DNA of 64,000 nucleotides from Nonomuraea ceibae (lineage in GTDB: Bacteria; Actinomycetota; Actinomycetes; Streptosporangiales; Streptosporangiaceae): positions 1 through 64,000 of the forward strand of contig NZ_JAHKRO010000044.1 in the NCBI RefSeq assembly GCF_019396325.1, written 5' to 3'. Positions 47,230 to 55,917 of this stretch are shown here, in pieces. Every line of letters starts with the position of its first letter. Position 1 is the first letter of the stretch. A model generated the notes under the pieces. It was not told the origin of the DNA. It was given only the letters and a program-made list of their open reading frames with translations, and made no database searches. Made by a program: the position numbers and the translations under genes.

Positions 47230-48663
47230 ATGTCCCCCACCCCATCGCGCCCGCTCGCGCTGATCGCGCTGTCGGCCGCCGGCCTGATGACCATCCTCGA
47301 CGGCAGCATCGTCACCGTCGCGATGCCCGCCATCCAGCGCGACCTCGGCTTCACCGCGGCCGGGCTGAGCTGGACCGTCAACGCCTACCTGATCCCCTTC
47401 GGCGGCCTGCTGCTCCTGGCCGGGCGGCTCGGCGACCTGATCGGCCGCAAGACGGTGTTCCTCGCCGGAAACGTGATCTTCGCCGCCGCGTCGCTGCTCG
47501 CCGGCCTGGCCGCCACCCCCGCCGTGCTGATCGCCGCCCGCTTCCTCCAGGGCGCCGGCAGCGCGCTGGCCTCCGCGGTCGTGCTCGGCATCCTGGTGAC
47601 GCTGTTCACCGAGCCACGCGAACGGGCCAAGGCCATCGGCGTGTTCAGCTTCACCGGCGCGGCCGGGGCCTCCATCGGCCAGGTGCTCGGCGGCGTCCTC
47701 ACCGACGCGCTCTCCTGGCACTGGATCTTCTTCATCAACCTGCCGATCGGCCTGGCCACCGTCGCCCTGGCCGTCCGCGTCCTGCCCGCCGACCGCGGCG
47801 CCGGCCTCGCGGCGGGCGCCGACACGCTCGGCGCCGCCCTCGTCACCGGCGGCCTCATGCTCGGCATCTACACCGTCGTCAAGATCGAGGAGTACGGCTG
47901 GGCCGCCGGGCACACGCTGGGCCTGGGCGCGCTCTCGCTCGCGCTGCTGGCCGGGTTCTTCGCCCGCCAGGCCACCGCCCGCAGCCCGCTCATGCCGCTG
48001 CGCGTCCTGCGCTCCCGCAACGTCGCCGGCGCGAACCTCGCCCAGATGCTGAGCCTGTCGGCGATGTTCGCCTTCCAGATCCTCGTCGCGCTCTACATGC
48101 AGAAGGTGCTCGGCTACGGCGCGCTGGAGACCGGCCTGGCGATGCTCCCGGCGGCCGTCGCCATCGGCGGGGTCTCCCTGTTCGTCTCCGCCCGGCTCAA
48201 CCACCGGTTCGGGGCCCGTGCCGTGCTCGTCGCCGGGCTGGTGCTGCTGCTCGCCGCGATGGCCTGGCTCACCCGGGTGCCGGTGCAGGCGTCGTACGTC
48301 CCCGACCTGCTGCCCGTCATGCTGCTGATCGCCGGAGGCGGCCTGGTGCTGCCCGCCCTCGCTACGCTCGGCATGTCCGCGGCCAGGGCCGACGACGCGG
48401 GGCTCGCCTCCGGCCTGTTCAACACCACCCAGCAGATCGGCATGGCGCTGGGCGTGGCCGTCCTGTCCACCATGGCCGCCTCCCGGACCGGCGAGCTGCT
48501 CGGCCAGGGCGCGACCCAGGCGGCGGCCCTGACCGGCGGCTACCGGCTGGCGTTCGGCATCGCGGCCGGGCTCCTGCTGGCGGCGCTCCTCGTCGCGCTG
48601 ACCGTGCTGCGCCCGCCCGCCCGCGCCGCCGCCGCGTCACCCGCCCCCGTGGTCACGCACTAG
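47230..48663 (+). CDS. MFS drug efflux transporter, DHA2 (EmrB/QacA) family
   Basis: 477 residues with about 14 transmembrane segments. DHA2 signatures: MTILDGSIVTVAMPAIQRDLGF (motif D1), GRLGDLIGRKTVFLAGNVIFAAASLLAGL (motif A), ARFLQGAGSALASAVVLGILVTLF and GASIGQVLGGVLTDALSWHWIFFINLPIG (motif C). A proton-coupled exporter for hydrophobic drugs or a secondary metabolite. ATG with AGGAGAGG upstream; TAGGGT in the 72-base gap may be its -10. Overlaps the convergent flavoprotein gene by four bases. Confidence 0.95.
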   Translation: MSPTPSRPLALIALSAAGLMTILDGSIVTVAMPAIQRDLGFTAAGLSWTVNAYLIPFGGLLLLAGRLGDLIGRKTVFLAGNVIFAAASLLAGLAATPAVLIAARFLQGAGSALASAVVLGILVTLFTEPRERAKAIGVFSFTGAAGASIGQVLGGVLTDALSWHWIFFINLPIGLATVALAVRVLPADRGAGLAAGADTLGAALVTGGLMLGIYTVVKIEEYGWAAGHTLGLGALSLALLAGFFARQATARSPLMPLRVLRSRNVAGANLAQMLSLSAMFAFQILVALYMQKVLGYGALETGLAMLPAAVAIGGVSLFVSARLNHRFGARAVLVAGLVLLLAAMAWLTRVPVQASYVPDLLPVMLLIAGGGLVLPALATLGMSAARADDAGLASGLFNTTQQIGMALGVAVLSTMAASRTGELLGQGATQAAALTGGYRLAFGIAAGLLLAALLVALTVLRPPARAAAASPAPVVTH

Positions 48664-49970
48664 GACGCGGGCGCGACGTTGTAGTTGAACCGGAACACGT
48701 TGCCCGGGTCGTACACCGCCTTGATCACGGCCAGCCGGGCGTGGTGGGCGGCCGGGTACGCGGTGCGCACCAGCTCCGGGCCGGCGGCCTCCCCGTGGCC
48801 CATGAAGCTGAGGAAGCGGCCCAGCGTCCACGGCTCCAGCTCGCGGAACACCTCCGCGGGCGCCGGCCGCCCGTCCATCGTCAGGACCGCCAGCATGAAC
48901 GCCGCGTCCCGGTGCCCGACCGCGTTCGGGTGCGCCGGGGGAGCGGCCAGCGCGCCGCCCAGGTGACGCAGCTCCACGATGACCTCCGGACCGGCGTGCG
49001 CCAGGATGATCCCCGCCGCCTTCTCGTCCAGCTCGCGCAGCATGGCGTTGTCCGCGCCCCACGGCATCGGCGTCGGCGGGTCGTCGTGGATCGAGGCGCA
49101 CTCCGCGTACGGCATCTCCCGCAGCGTCTCCAGCACCCGCGGGCCGACCCGCCGCAGCGGCTCGACCAGGCGCTCGCCCTCCTCCGCCGGGCCGGTGTAC
49201 GCGATCCGCACGTGGCACAGCCGCCCGTCCGGACCCGGGATCAGCGCCAGCGAGGAGTTCATCTCCGCCGGGACGCCCGCGGTCCACTCCCGGTACGCCT
49301 CCAGCGCCCCGGGGGCGAGCCGGGCGTCGAAGAACAGGCCGCCCCCGTACAGCCGGGACACCTCCACCAGGCCGAACTCCAGCGCCGTCACCACGCCCAC
49401 GTTGTCGCGCCCGCCCACCAGCGCCCAGTACAGGTCCGGCTCGGAGTCCGGCGTGACCCGGCGGGCCCGGCCGTCGGCGGTCACCACGTCCAGCGCCAGC
49501 ACCCGGTCGGCGGCCCAGCCGTGGGAGCGCCCCAGCAGCGCGAGCCCGCCGCCCAGCACGTACGAGACGACGCCCACGTGCGGCGCCGACCCGTTCAACG
49601 GGGCCAGCCCGTACGGCGCGGCCTCGGCGATCACCTGGCCGAGCCGGGCCCCGGCCGCCACCCGGGCGGTCCGGGTCTCCGGGTCCACCTGGACGCCGGT
49701 CATGCGCCGGGTCGAGATCAGCACGCCGCCCGTCGCGGGGACCGAGAACCCGTGCCCGGCGCTCTGCACCGCCACCGGCAGGCCGTGCGCCACCGCCGCC
49801 TCGACAGCGGCCGCCACGTCCCCGGCCTCCCGGGCGCCGACGATCACGTCGGGGCGGTGCCGCACCGCCAGGTTGAAACCGGTCAGCTCCTCCTCGAACC
49901 CGTCCTGGCCAGGCAGGAACACCGGTCCGGCCACCCGGCCGGCCAGCGCGGAGGCAAGGGTGCGCGTCAT
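48660..49970 (-). CDS. FAD-linked oxidase, BBE-like
   Basis: 436 residues from ATG 49970 with GGAG upstream. FAD_binding_4 domain: LPVAVQSAGHGFSVPATGGVLISTRRM has the histidine for 8-alpha attachment. In contrast to the flavoprotein at 35232, the second attachment position reads LNGSAPHVGVVSYVLGGGLALLGRSHGWAADRVLAL with Ser instead of Cys, so FAD is probably monocovalent. The BBE tail is VRTAYPAAHHARLAVIKAVYDPGNVFRFNYNVAPAS. Divergent from a WYL regulator with an inverted repeat in the 81-base gap. Substrate unknown. Confidence 0.92.
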   Translation of the reverse strand: MTRTLASALAGRVAGPVFLPGQDGFEEELTGFNLAVRHRPDVIVGAREAGDVAAAVEAAVAHGLPVAVQSAGHGFSVPATGGVLISTRRMTGVQVDPETRTARVAAGARLGQVIAEAAPYGLAPLNGSAPHVGVVSYVLGGGLALLGRSHGWAADRVLALDVVTADGRARRVTPDSEPDLYWALVGGRDNVGVVTALEFGLVEVSRLYGGGLFFDARLAPGALEAYREWTAGVPAEMNSSLALIPGPDGRLCHVRIAYTGPAEEGERLVEPLRRVGPRVLETLREMPYAECASIHDDPPTPMPWGADNAMLRELDEKAAGIILAHAGPEVIVELRHLGGALAAPPAHPNAVGHRDAAFMLAVLTMDGRPAPAEVFRELEPWTLGRFLSFMGHGEAAGPELVRTAYPAAHHARLAVIKAVYDPGNVFRFNYNVAPAS

Positions 49971-50023
49971 GTCGTACTCCGTTCGTCTCGTCAGGGTCAG
50001 CACGGCCAGCCTGGCGACATAAC

Positions 50024-50045
50024 ATGACATCTGCCGTCATATTCT
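50024..50045. promoter_or_regulatory. Operator and leaderless -10 for the WYL regulator
   Basis: ATGAC-N7-GTCAT (50024-50040) runs directly into TATTCT (50040-50045), which ends six bases before GTG 50052. This is a likely autoregulatory site also facing the flavoprotein promoter. Confidence 0.5.
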
Positions 50046-50051
50046 GAACGG

Positions 50052-51008
50052 GTGAAATTCGACCGGCTGCTGTCGATCATGCTGGTGCTCCAGCACCGGC
50101 GCCTGGTCCCCGCCAAGGAGCTGGCCGAGCTGCTGGAGGTGTCGCAGCGCACCATCTACCGCGACCTCGAGGCGCTGTCCGCCGCCGGCGTCCCCGTCTA
50201 CGCCGAGCGCGGCAAGCACGGCGGCGTCGGGCTGCTGGCCGGGTTCCGCACCGACGTCACCGGGCTGACCACCGACGAGGCCAGGGCGCTGTTCGTGCTG
50301 AGCGCCCGGGGCGCCCACGCGGCGCTCGGCCTGGACCAGGCGTTCGGCTCCGCGATGCGCAAGGTGATGGCCGCGCTCCCCGCGCCGCACCGGCCCGCGG
50401 CCGAGCTGACCAGCCGCCGCATCCTCGTCGACCCCGACCGCTGGCTCGCCGGCCCCCGCCCCGACTTCCCGCTCGACACCCTGCTCGACGCGGTCCTCGC
50501 CGACCGGCGGCTGCGCCTGCGCTACCGCCACAGCGGCCAGCGCGCCGTCCGCGGCTACACCGTCGACCCGTACGGGCTGGTCGCCAAGGCCGGCGTCTGG
50601 TACCTGGTCGCCGACCACCGGCGCCGCCCGTACCTCTACCGCACGGAACGCATCTCCCGCGTGACCGTCACCCCCGAGCCCGTACGCCGCCGCCCCGGCG
50701 TGGAGCTGGCGCAGGTGTGGGACGAGCTGCGCCGCCAGGTGGAGCAGCGCGGCGACGGCATCCGGATCGAGACGCGCATCCGGCGGTCACGCCTCGACAT
50801 GGTGACCCGCATCGCCGGCGGCTACTTCAGCGGCCCGCCCGAGGACGATGGGCCCGACTGGGTGCGCGTGCCGTTCACCTACCCGGAGCTGGGCGCGGTC
50901 TGCCACCTGCTGCAGTTCCACGCGGACCTCGAGGTCACCGCGCCCCCCGAGGCCCGCGACTACCTGTCCCGCGCGGCCTCCGCGATCTCCGCCCTGTACC
51001 GTGACTGA
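50052..51008 (+). CDS. YafY/DeoR-type HTH regulator with WYL domain
   Basis: 318 residues. HTH_11: FDRLLSIMLVLQHRRLVPAKELAELLEVSQRTIYRDLEALSAAGVPVYAERGKHGGVGLLAGF. WYL domain (about 140-215): LRYRHSGQRAVRGYTVDPYGLVAKAGVWYLVADHRRRPYLYRTERISRV, thought to sense nucleic-acid or nucleotide ligands, followed by the WCX dimer extension. Divergent from the flavoprotein oxidase, which it probably controls. Its last 8 bases overlap the next gene. Confidence 0.93.
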   Translation: MKFDRLLSIMLVLQHRRLVPAKELAELLEVSQRTIYRDLEALSAAGVPVYAERGKHGGVGLLAGFRTDVTGLTTDEARALFVLSARGAHAALGLDQAFGSAMRKVMAALPAPHRPAAELTSRRILVDPDRWLAGPRPDFPLDTLLDAVLADRRLRLRYRHSGQRAVRGYTVDPYGLVAKAGVWYLVADHRRRPYLYRTERISRVTVTPEPVRRRPGVELAQVWDELRRQVEQRGDGIRIETRIRRSRLDMVTRIAGGYFSGPPEDDGPDWVRVPFTYPELGAVCHLLQFHADLEVTAPPEARDYLSRAASAISALYRD

Positions 51009-51921
51009 CAGGGCGGCCGAGCTCCAAGAGATCTTCGACCGGGCCGGATGCCAGGGCGCGCTGTGCGTCCGGCCGCTCACCGGCGACGCGGAGATCGGCC
51101 TGCGCCCCGCCGAGCCGGTCGTGCCCGCCTCCGTGGTCAAGGTGCAGATCGCCCTGGAGGCCGAGACCTGGTTCGCCGATGGCCGCCTCGACCCGCGCGA
51201 GCGCGTCCCCCTCCGCGCCGCCGCCCGCACGCCTGGCCCGGTCGGGACCTCGCTGTTCGAGGACGACACGGTCATCTCGTTACGGGACATGGTCACGCTG
51301 GCGCTGACGATCAGCGACAACCACACCGCCGACACGCTGCTGCGCCGCACGGGCGTCGCCGCGGTCAACGCGACCGCCGCGCGACTCGGGCTGGCCGCGA
51401 CCGTGGTCGAGTCCGACCTGGCGGCCATGCTCGACTCGATGGGGCGCGAGCTCGGCCGCGCGGGCTGGGAGGACCTGGTCACCTGGTCGGCGGGCGCGCC
51501 GCCGGAGGAGGTGGCGCGGGCCGAGCGGCGGCTGCCCGGGTGCCGCGCCCTCGACCCCGCGCGCGGCACCCGCACCACGCCACGCGACATGACCGAGCTG
51601 CTGCGGCTGATCTGGTCCGACGCCGCCGGCCCGGCCGCCGCGTGCGCGCGGGTGCGGGCGCTGATGGGCCGCCAGCTCACCCGCCACCGCATCGCGAGCG
51701 GCTTCCGGCAGCCCGTCCGGGTGGCGGCCAAGAGCGGCGGCCTGGCCGGGGTCGTCCGCAACGAGGTCGGCGTCATCACCTGCCCTGACGGCGGGCGCTA
51801 CGCCGCCGCCGTCTTCACCCGGTCCGAGCCCGGCGCGGACGACGCTGCGATCAACGCCGCCATCGGCGCCGCCGCCGCGCGGGCCGTCGCACTGCTGCGC
51901 GACGGTGCTGGTCAGGGATAG
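51001..51921 (+). CDS. Class A beta-lactamase-like serine hydrolase
   Basis: 306 residues from GTG 51001, overlapping the regulator stop by 8 bases. Penicillin-recognising fold: S-x-x-K in PASVVKVQIALEAE, S-D-N in LTISDNHTADTLLRRTG and K-S-G in RVAAKSGGLAGVVRNEVGVI. The triad is intact, but no signal peptide is present, whereas true secreted beta-lactamases have one. The omega-loop EXXLN motif is not evident (ERRLPGCRALDP). It may be a cytoplasmic esterase or peptidase of the family. Cotranscribed with the WYL regulator. Confidence 0.87.
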   Translation: MTDRAAELQEIFDRAGCQGALCVRPLTGDAEIGLRPAEPVVPASVVKVQIALEAETWFADGRLDPRERVPLRAAARTPGPVGTSLFEDDTVISLRDMVTLALTISDNHTADTLLRRTGVAAVNATAARLGLAATVVESDLAAMLDSMGRELGRAGWEDLVTWSAGAPPEEVARAERRLPGCRALDPARGTRTTPRDMTELLRLIWSDAAGPAAACARVRALMGRQLTRHRIASGFRQPVRVAAKSGGLAGVVRNEVGVITCPDGGRYAAAVFTRSEPGADDAAINAAIGAAAARAVALLRDGAGQG

Positions 51922-52844
51922 CGGGCGTTGACGAACGGGCTGGTCAGGTGGGCCGTCGCCAGCGTGGCGCGGCGGCGCCTGGCGTCCGCGAGCAGGGCGC
52001 GGCGCGTCTCGGCGGCCACCGCCTGGTCCGCCTCCAGCGCGTAGCCGACGTCCGGGGCGACCAGTTGCACGGCGTGCACCAGCACGTCGCCCGTGATCAC
52101 CATGCGCCGGCCGTGGCCGTCGACCAGCACCGACTGGTGGCCCACGGTGTGCCCCGGCGTCGGGATCGCGGTGAGCCGGCTGCCACGCGCGCCGGCCAGC
52201 CGCACCTCGCCGTCGATCTCGCGGAGCTGCCCCGTGCGCTGCAACGGCACGATCAGGTAGTCGCGCATCGGGCTGGTCGCCGCGAGCCGCGCCACCTCGG
52301 TCCGCTGGACCACGTACCGGGCGTTCGGGAACGTCGGCACCCCGTCCGTGCTCACCGACCAGCCCATGTGGTCCTCGTGGACGTGGGTCAGCACGACCAG
52401 GTCCACGTCCGCCACGTCGATGCGGGCGGCGGCGAGCAGCTCGGGCAGCACGCCCGGGGCGGCCCACGCCGAGCCGGGGCTGCCGGCCGGGCCGACCCCG
52501 GCGTCGACCAGCGCGATCCGCCCGCCCGGACGCCGCACCGCGTAGCAGCGGAAGTCGAGCTTCCAGGCGAGGTCGGGGCCGAACGCGCCCGGGTCGGCCC
52601 GGCGGGCCCGCTGCCAGTCCGCCTCCGTCGCGTCCGGGAACATCTCGGTACGCGTCGCCGGGAAGGTGTCGGCGGAGTCGCGGAGCGCCACCACGTCGAA
52701 GGCGCCCACGGATTTGGACGTGATGGCCCCGCCCGGCGACGCCCCGGCGTGGGCCGCCGCGGGAACGGCGGCCGAGGGCAGGAGCGCGCCCGCCCCGGCG
52801 GCGACCGCGCCCCACAGGAACGTCCGACGATGCACTCCGGTCAT
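51912..52844 (-). CDS. Tat-exported metallo-beta-lactamase-fold hydrolase
   Basis: 310 residues from ATG 52844 with AGGAGAGA upstream. N-terminal Tat-type signal: HRRTFLWGAVAAGAGALLPSAAVPAAAHAGA with the twin Arg and an Ala-x-Ala cleavage region. The metal site is VVLTHVHEDHMGW (HxHxDH), with further histidine in PTPGHTVGHQSV and aspartate in MVITGDVLVH, giving two zinc sites. Resembles N-acyl-homoserine-lactonase/quinolone-type MBL enzymes in outline, but substrate is unknown. Overlaps the convergent serine hydrolase by 10 bases; divergent from a GlxA-type regulator. Confidence 0.9.
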   Translation of the reverse strand: MTGVHRRTFLWGAVAAGAGALLPSAAVPAAAHAGASPGGAITSKSVGAFDVVALRDSADTFPATRTEMFPDATEADWQRARRADPGAFGPDLAWKLDFRCYAVRRPGGRIALVDAGVGPAGSPGSAWAAPGVLPELLAAARIDVADVDLVVLTHVHEDHMGWSVSTDGVPTFPNARYVVQRTEVARLAATSPMRDYLIVPLQRTGQLREIDGEVRLAGARGSRLTAIPTPGHTVGHQSVLVDGHGRRMVITGDVLVHAVQLVAPDVGYALEADQAVAAETRRALLADARRRRATLATAHLTSPFVNARYP

Positions 52845-52911
52845 GATGTGTCTCTCCTCTGCGTTCGGCTCCGGGATCATCCTGATCGGGGCGGCGAAGG
52901 CGGCAGGAGTA

Positions 52912-52942
52912 GCAGGAATGCCAACATGCGCTACATTCCTGC
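52912..52942. promoter_or_regulatory. Long inverted repeat before the GlxA-type regulator
   Basis: Perfect 9-base arms GCAGGAATG (52912-52920) and CATTCCTGC (52934-52942), centres 22 bases apart (two helical turns), ending one base before ATG 52944. GGCAGGA recurs just upstream (52902-52908). The layout suits an AraC-family dimer binding its own promoter. Confidence 0.55.
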
Positions 52943-52943
52943 C

Positions 52944-53894
52944 ATGCGCAGCGTCGCTCTGCTTCTGCATGACGGGATGAGCGTGCTGGACTACTCGGTC
53001 GCCTGCTGGGTGTGGGGAGCCGACCGCTCCCAGGCCAGGGTGCCGCGCTTCGACCTGCGGCTCTGCTCGGTCGACGGGGCTCCGGTCACGATGGAGCCCG
53101 CCGCGCGGGTCCAGCCCGCGCACGCGCTCGACGGCCTCGCCGACGCCGACCTGATCGTCATCCCGGGCGCCGGCGTTCCCCAGGGGCCGCTGGACGGGCG
53201 GCTCGCCGACGCGCTGCGCGCCGCCGCCGGCCGGGGCGCCGACCTCGCCGCCCTGTGCAGCGGCGCGTTCGTGCTGGCCGCCGCCGGGCTGCTCGACGGG
53301 CGGCGCGCCACCACCCACTGGCTGCTGGCCGGCCGGCTCGCCGAGGCGCACCCCGAGGTCACGGTCGATCCGGACGCGCTGTTCGTGGAGGACCGCGGCG
53401 TCTGGACCTCCGCGGGCGCCACCGCCGGCATCGACCTGTGCCTGCACCTCGTACGGCTCGCGCACGGCGTGAACGTGGCCAACACCATCGCCCGCCACCT
53501 CGTCGCCGCCGGTCACCGCGACGGCGCGCAGGCCCAGTACGTCGCCAGGCCGGTGCCCGCCACCGGCTCGGCCGCCCCGGACATCGCCGCCACCCAGGCG
53601 TGGGCGCTGGAGCGGCTCGACCAGGCGCTGACCGTGGCCGACCTGGCCGCGCACGCCCGGACCAGCCCGCGCACGTTCGCCCGGCACTTCGCCGACTACA
53701 CCGGCACCACCCCGGCCCAGTGGCTGCTGCACGCCCGCATCGCCCGCGCCCAGCAGTTGCTGGAGTCCACGACGCTGCCCATCGACCAGGTCGCGGCCCG
53801 CTGCGGCTTCGGCGTCACCGCGCTGCTGCGCCGCCACTTCGCCCGGCTGATCGGCACCACGCCGGGCCGCTACCGCCGCCTGTACGGCCACTGA
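52944..53894 (+). CDS. GlxA/FtrA-type AraC regulator with DJ-1/PfpI domain
   Basis: 316 residues from ATG 52944; ATG 52926 lies inside the inverted repeat and is less likely. N-terminal DJ-1-like amidotransferase domain: VALLLHDGMSVLDYSVACWVWG, DLIVIPGAGVPQGPLDGRLADALRAAAGRGADLAALCSGAFVLAAAGLLDGRRATTHW, with the nucleophile-position Cys in ALCSGAF. C-terminal AraC HTH pair: LTVADLAAHARTSPRTFARHFADYTGTTPAQWLLHARIARAQQLLESTTLPIDQVAARCGFG...RHFARLIGTTPGRYRRLY. Divergent from the MBL-fold hydrolase gene, its probable target. Confidence 0.93.
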   Translation: MRSVALLLHDGMSVLDYSVACWVWGADRSQARVPRFDLRLCSVDGAPVTMEPAARVQPAHALDGLADADLIVIPGAGVPQGPLDGRLADALRAAAGRGADLAALCSGAFVLAAAGLLDGRRATTHWLLAGRLAEAHPEVTVDPDALFVEDRGVWTSAGATAGIDLCLHLVRLAHGVNVANTIARHLVAAGHRDGAQAQYVARPVPATGSAAPDIAATQAWALERLDQALTVADLAAHARTSPRTFARHFADYTGTTPAQWLLHARIARAQQLLESTTLPIDQVAARCGFGVTALLRRHFARLIGTTPGRYRRLYGH

Positions 53895-53915
53895 ACCCAA
53901 GCGCGGGGGCTGTCC

Positions 53916-54869
53916 TCAGGGCGACATCAGCTGGTCGGCGAGCGCCGTCCGCGCGTACAGCACCTGACGGCCCGCCCTCGTGCGGGACAGCAGGCCGTTG
54001 CGCCGCAGCACGGCGAGATGCTGGGAGACGGCGCTGGGCGTGACGCCGTGCCGCCGGGCGAGCTCCGACGTCGACATGGGGTCGTCCAGGGTCGCCAGCA
54101 GGCTCGCCCGCGTGGGCCCGATCAGCTCGGCGAGCGCCTCCGGCGGCGGTGCCGGGGACGTCTCCCACAGCGTGCCGATGCCCCGGCACCGGTAGATCAC
54201 GGTGGGCGGCTCGCCGGGCCCGACGGGGGCGATGGTCTGCGGCGCGAACAGCGTGGGCACCAGCCACAGGCCGCGCCCGGCCACGTCGGCCTCGTAGTCC
54301 AGCGAGGCGCCGCCGTACACGCGCAACGCGCCGTCGGCGAAGCTCACCCGGTGGTCGAGGCCGCGCAGCACGGCGGCGGCGCCGTCGGCGGCAACCTGCC
54401 GCGCCCGGTGCAGCAGGTCGGCCTCCAGCACGGCCCGCATCCGGGGCCAGTGCGGGGCGACGGCCGCGTCCCAGTAGCGTCCCAGCACGCCGGCGATGGC
54501 GGCCGGATCGGTCGTCGCGGGCAGCGGATGTGTGCCGTAGACGGCGCGGAAGTCGGCTTGGGCGCGCTCGGGCGGGGTGCCGCGCAGGCGGTCGAGCTCG
54601 CCGGCGATGTCGGGTGAGCGTACGGCGGGGCGCGGGGTGAGGAAGTCGGGCAGCCAGTCGCGGCCGGGGCTGAGCAGGCCGTCGAGCACGGCGACGTCGG
54701 CGGGCGCCGCCCCGGCGAGCGCCGCGCGGGCCCGCCGGATCCAGGGCAGGTGGATCGCGTGCCGCTCCGGCCGCCGCAGGGCCCACAGGCTGGTGACGGC
54801 CTCCAGCAGCGGCGAGCAGGCGAAACGCACGTCCGCGAGGTCGTCGACGGACAGCCGGTAGGTAATCAT
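53916..54869 (-). CDS. DUF5937-type regulator with C-terminal ArsR HTH
   Basis: 317 residues from ATG 54869. The N-terminal ~230 residues begin MITYRLSVDDLADVRFACSPLLEAVTSLWALRRPERHAIHLPWIRRAR and form the DUF5937-like sensing domain of actinobacterial regulators. The HTH is at the C-terminus: PTRASLLATLDDPMSTSELARRHGVTPSAVSQHLAVLRRNGLLSRTRAGRQVLYARTALADQLM. TAGGCT on the minus strand (54883-54878) ends eight bases before the ATG, so transcription may be leaderless. Divergent from an MDR reductase gene, its probable target. Confidence 0.9.
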   Translation of the reverse strand: MITYRLSVDDLADVRFACSPLLEAVTSLWALRRPERHAIHLPWIRRARAALAGAAPADVAVLDGLLSPGRDWLPDFLTPRPAVRSPDIAGELDRLRGTPPERAQADFRAVYGTHPLPATTDPAAIAGVLGRYWDAAVAPHWPRMRAVLEADLLHRARQVAADGAAAVLRGLDHRVSFADGALRVYGGASLDYEADVAGRGLWLVPTLFAPQTIAPVGPGEPPTVIYRCRGIGTLWETSPAPPPEALAELIGPTRASLLATLDDPMSTSELARRHGVTPSAVSQHLAVLRRNGLLSRTRAGRQVLYARTALADQLMSP

Positions 54870-54926
54870 TAAGCCAGAGCCTAAATCAGTGTCGGCGTGA
54901 GGCGGCTCCCGGTTGACTCCTCGGCC

Positions 54927-55904
54927 ATGGCTGTCATCGTGCATCAGGTGGCCCGGCCCCACGAGTGGCCGGACACCGGAGACTTCGCATATGTCAAGAT
55001 CCCCGACCCGGTGCCGGGCCCGGGACAGGCGCTGGTGGAGAACCTCTACCTCTCGGTCGACCCGTACATGCGGGAACGGATGGACACCGACGACCTCGGC
55101 ATCCCCCTGGAGGGCCGCTCCATCGGCCGGGTCGCCGACTCGCGCGACCCCCGGCTCGCACCCGGTGACCTGGTCTTCCACCGCCAGGGGTGGCGCAGCC
55201 ACGCCGTGGTTGCGCCGGAGGACGTCCGGATCCTGCCCCGGGCGCCCGGCGTGCCGGTCACCGCGTACCTGGGCGTGCTGGGCGGGACGGGCCTGTCGGC
55301 GTACGTGGCGCTCACCCAGGTGGCCCGGCTGCGCGAGGGGGAGACCGTGTTCGTGTCGGCGGCGGCCGGGGGAGTGGGCAGCGCGGCCGGCCAGTTCGCC
55401 AGGCTGCTCGGCGCCGGGCGGGTCGTCGGCAGCGCCGGCTCGGCGGCCAAGGCCGCCTACCTGACCTCCGAGCTGGGCTTCGACGCCGCGATCGACCACC
55501 GGGCGGGCGACCTCGGCGGCCGGCTCGCCGCCGCCGCGCCGGACGGGATCGACGTGTACGTCGACAACGTGGGCGGCGACCACCTGGAGGCGGCCATCGA
55601 CGCGCTGCTCCCGCACGGGCGCGTCGCCTGGTGCGGCGCGGTCGGGCAGTACAACACGCCGGTCCCGCCCGCCGCGCCGCGCAACCTGTTCGACGTCGTG
55701 GGCAAGCAGCTCCGCCTGGAGGGCTTCCTCGTCCGCGACTACGGGCACCTGCAGCCCGAGCTGGAGGAGTTCGCGATCCCGCACCTGCGGGCCGGGCGGC
55801 TCGTCGCGGCGGAGACGGTCACCGAGGGCCTCGACGGCATGGCCGACGCCTTCATCGCCATGCTCCGCGGCGGCAACGTGGGCAAGATGATCGTCAAGCT
55901 GTAG
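54927..55904 (+). CDS. NADP-dependent MDR reductase, CurA/leukotriene-B4-dehydrogenase type
   Basis: 325 residues from ATG 54927. N-terminal domain: YVKIPDPVPGPGQALVENLYLSVDPYMRERM is the hallmark of the zinc-free LTB4DH/CurA group. Nucleotide site: VFVSAAAGGVGSAAGQFARLLGAGRVVGSAGS, then DVYVDNVGGDHLEAAIDALLPHGRVAWCGAVGQYN. It reduces enone or enal double bonds with NADPH, and is often a detoxification enzyme. Ends with GNVGKMIVKL. Controlled, by position, through the divergent DUF5937-type regulator. Confidence 0.93.
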   Translation: MAVIVHQVARPHEWPDTGDFAYVKIPDPVPGPGQALVENLYLSVDPYMRERMDTDDLGIPLEGRSIGRVADSRDPRLAPGDLVFHRQGWRSHAVVAPEDVRILPRAPGVPVTAYLGVLGGTGLSAYVALTQVARLREGETVFVSAAAGGVGSAAGQFARLLGAGRVVGSAGSAAKAAYLTSELGFDAAIDHRAGDLGGRLAAAAPDGIDVYVDNVGGDHLEAAIDALLPHGRVAWCGAVGQYNTPVPPAAPRNLFDVVGKQLRLEGFLVRDYGHLQPELEEFAIPHLRAGRLVAAETVTEGLDGMADAFIAMLRGGNVGKMIVKL

Positions 55905-55917
55905 CGGGACCGCGCCG

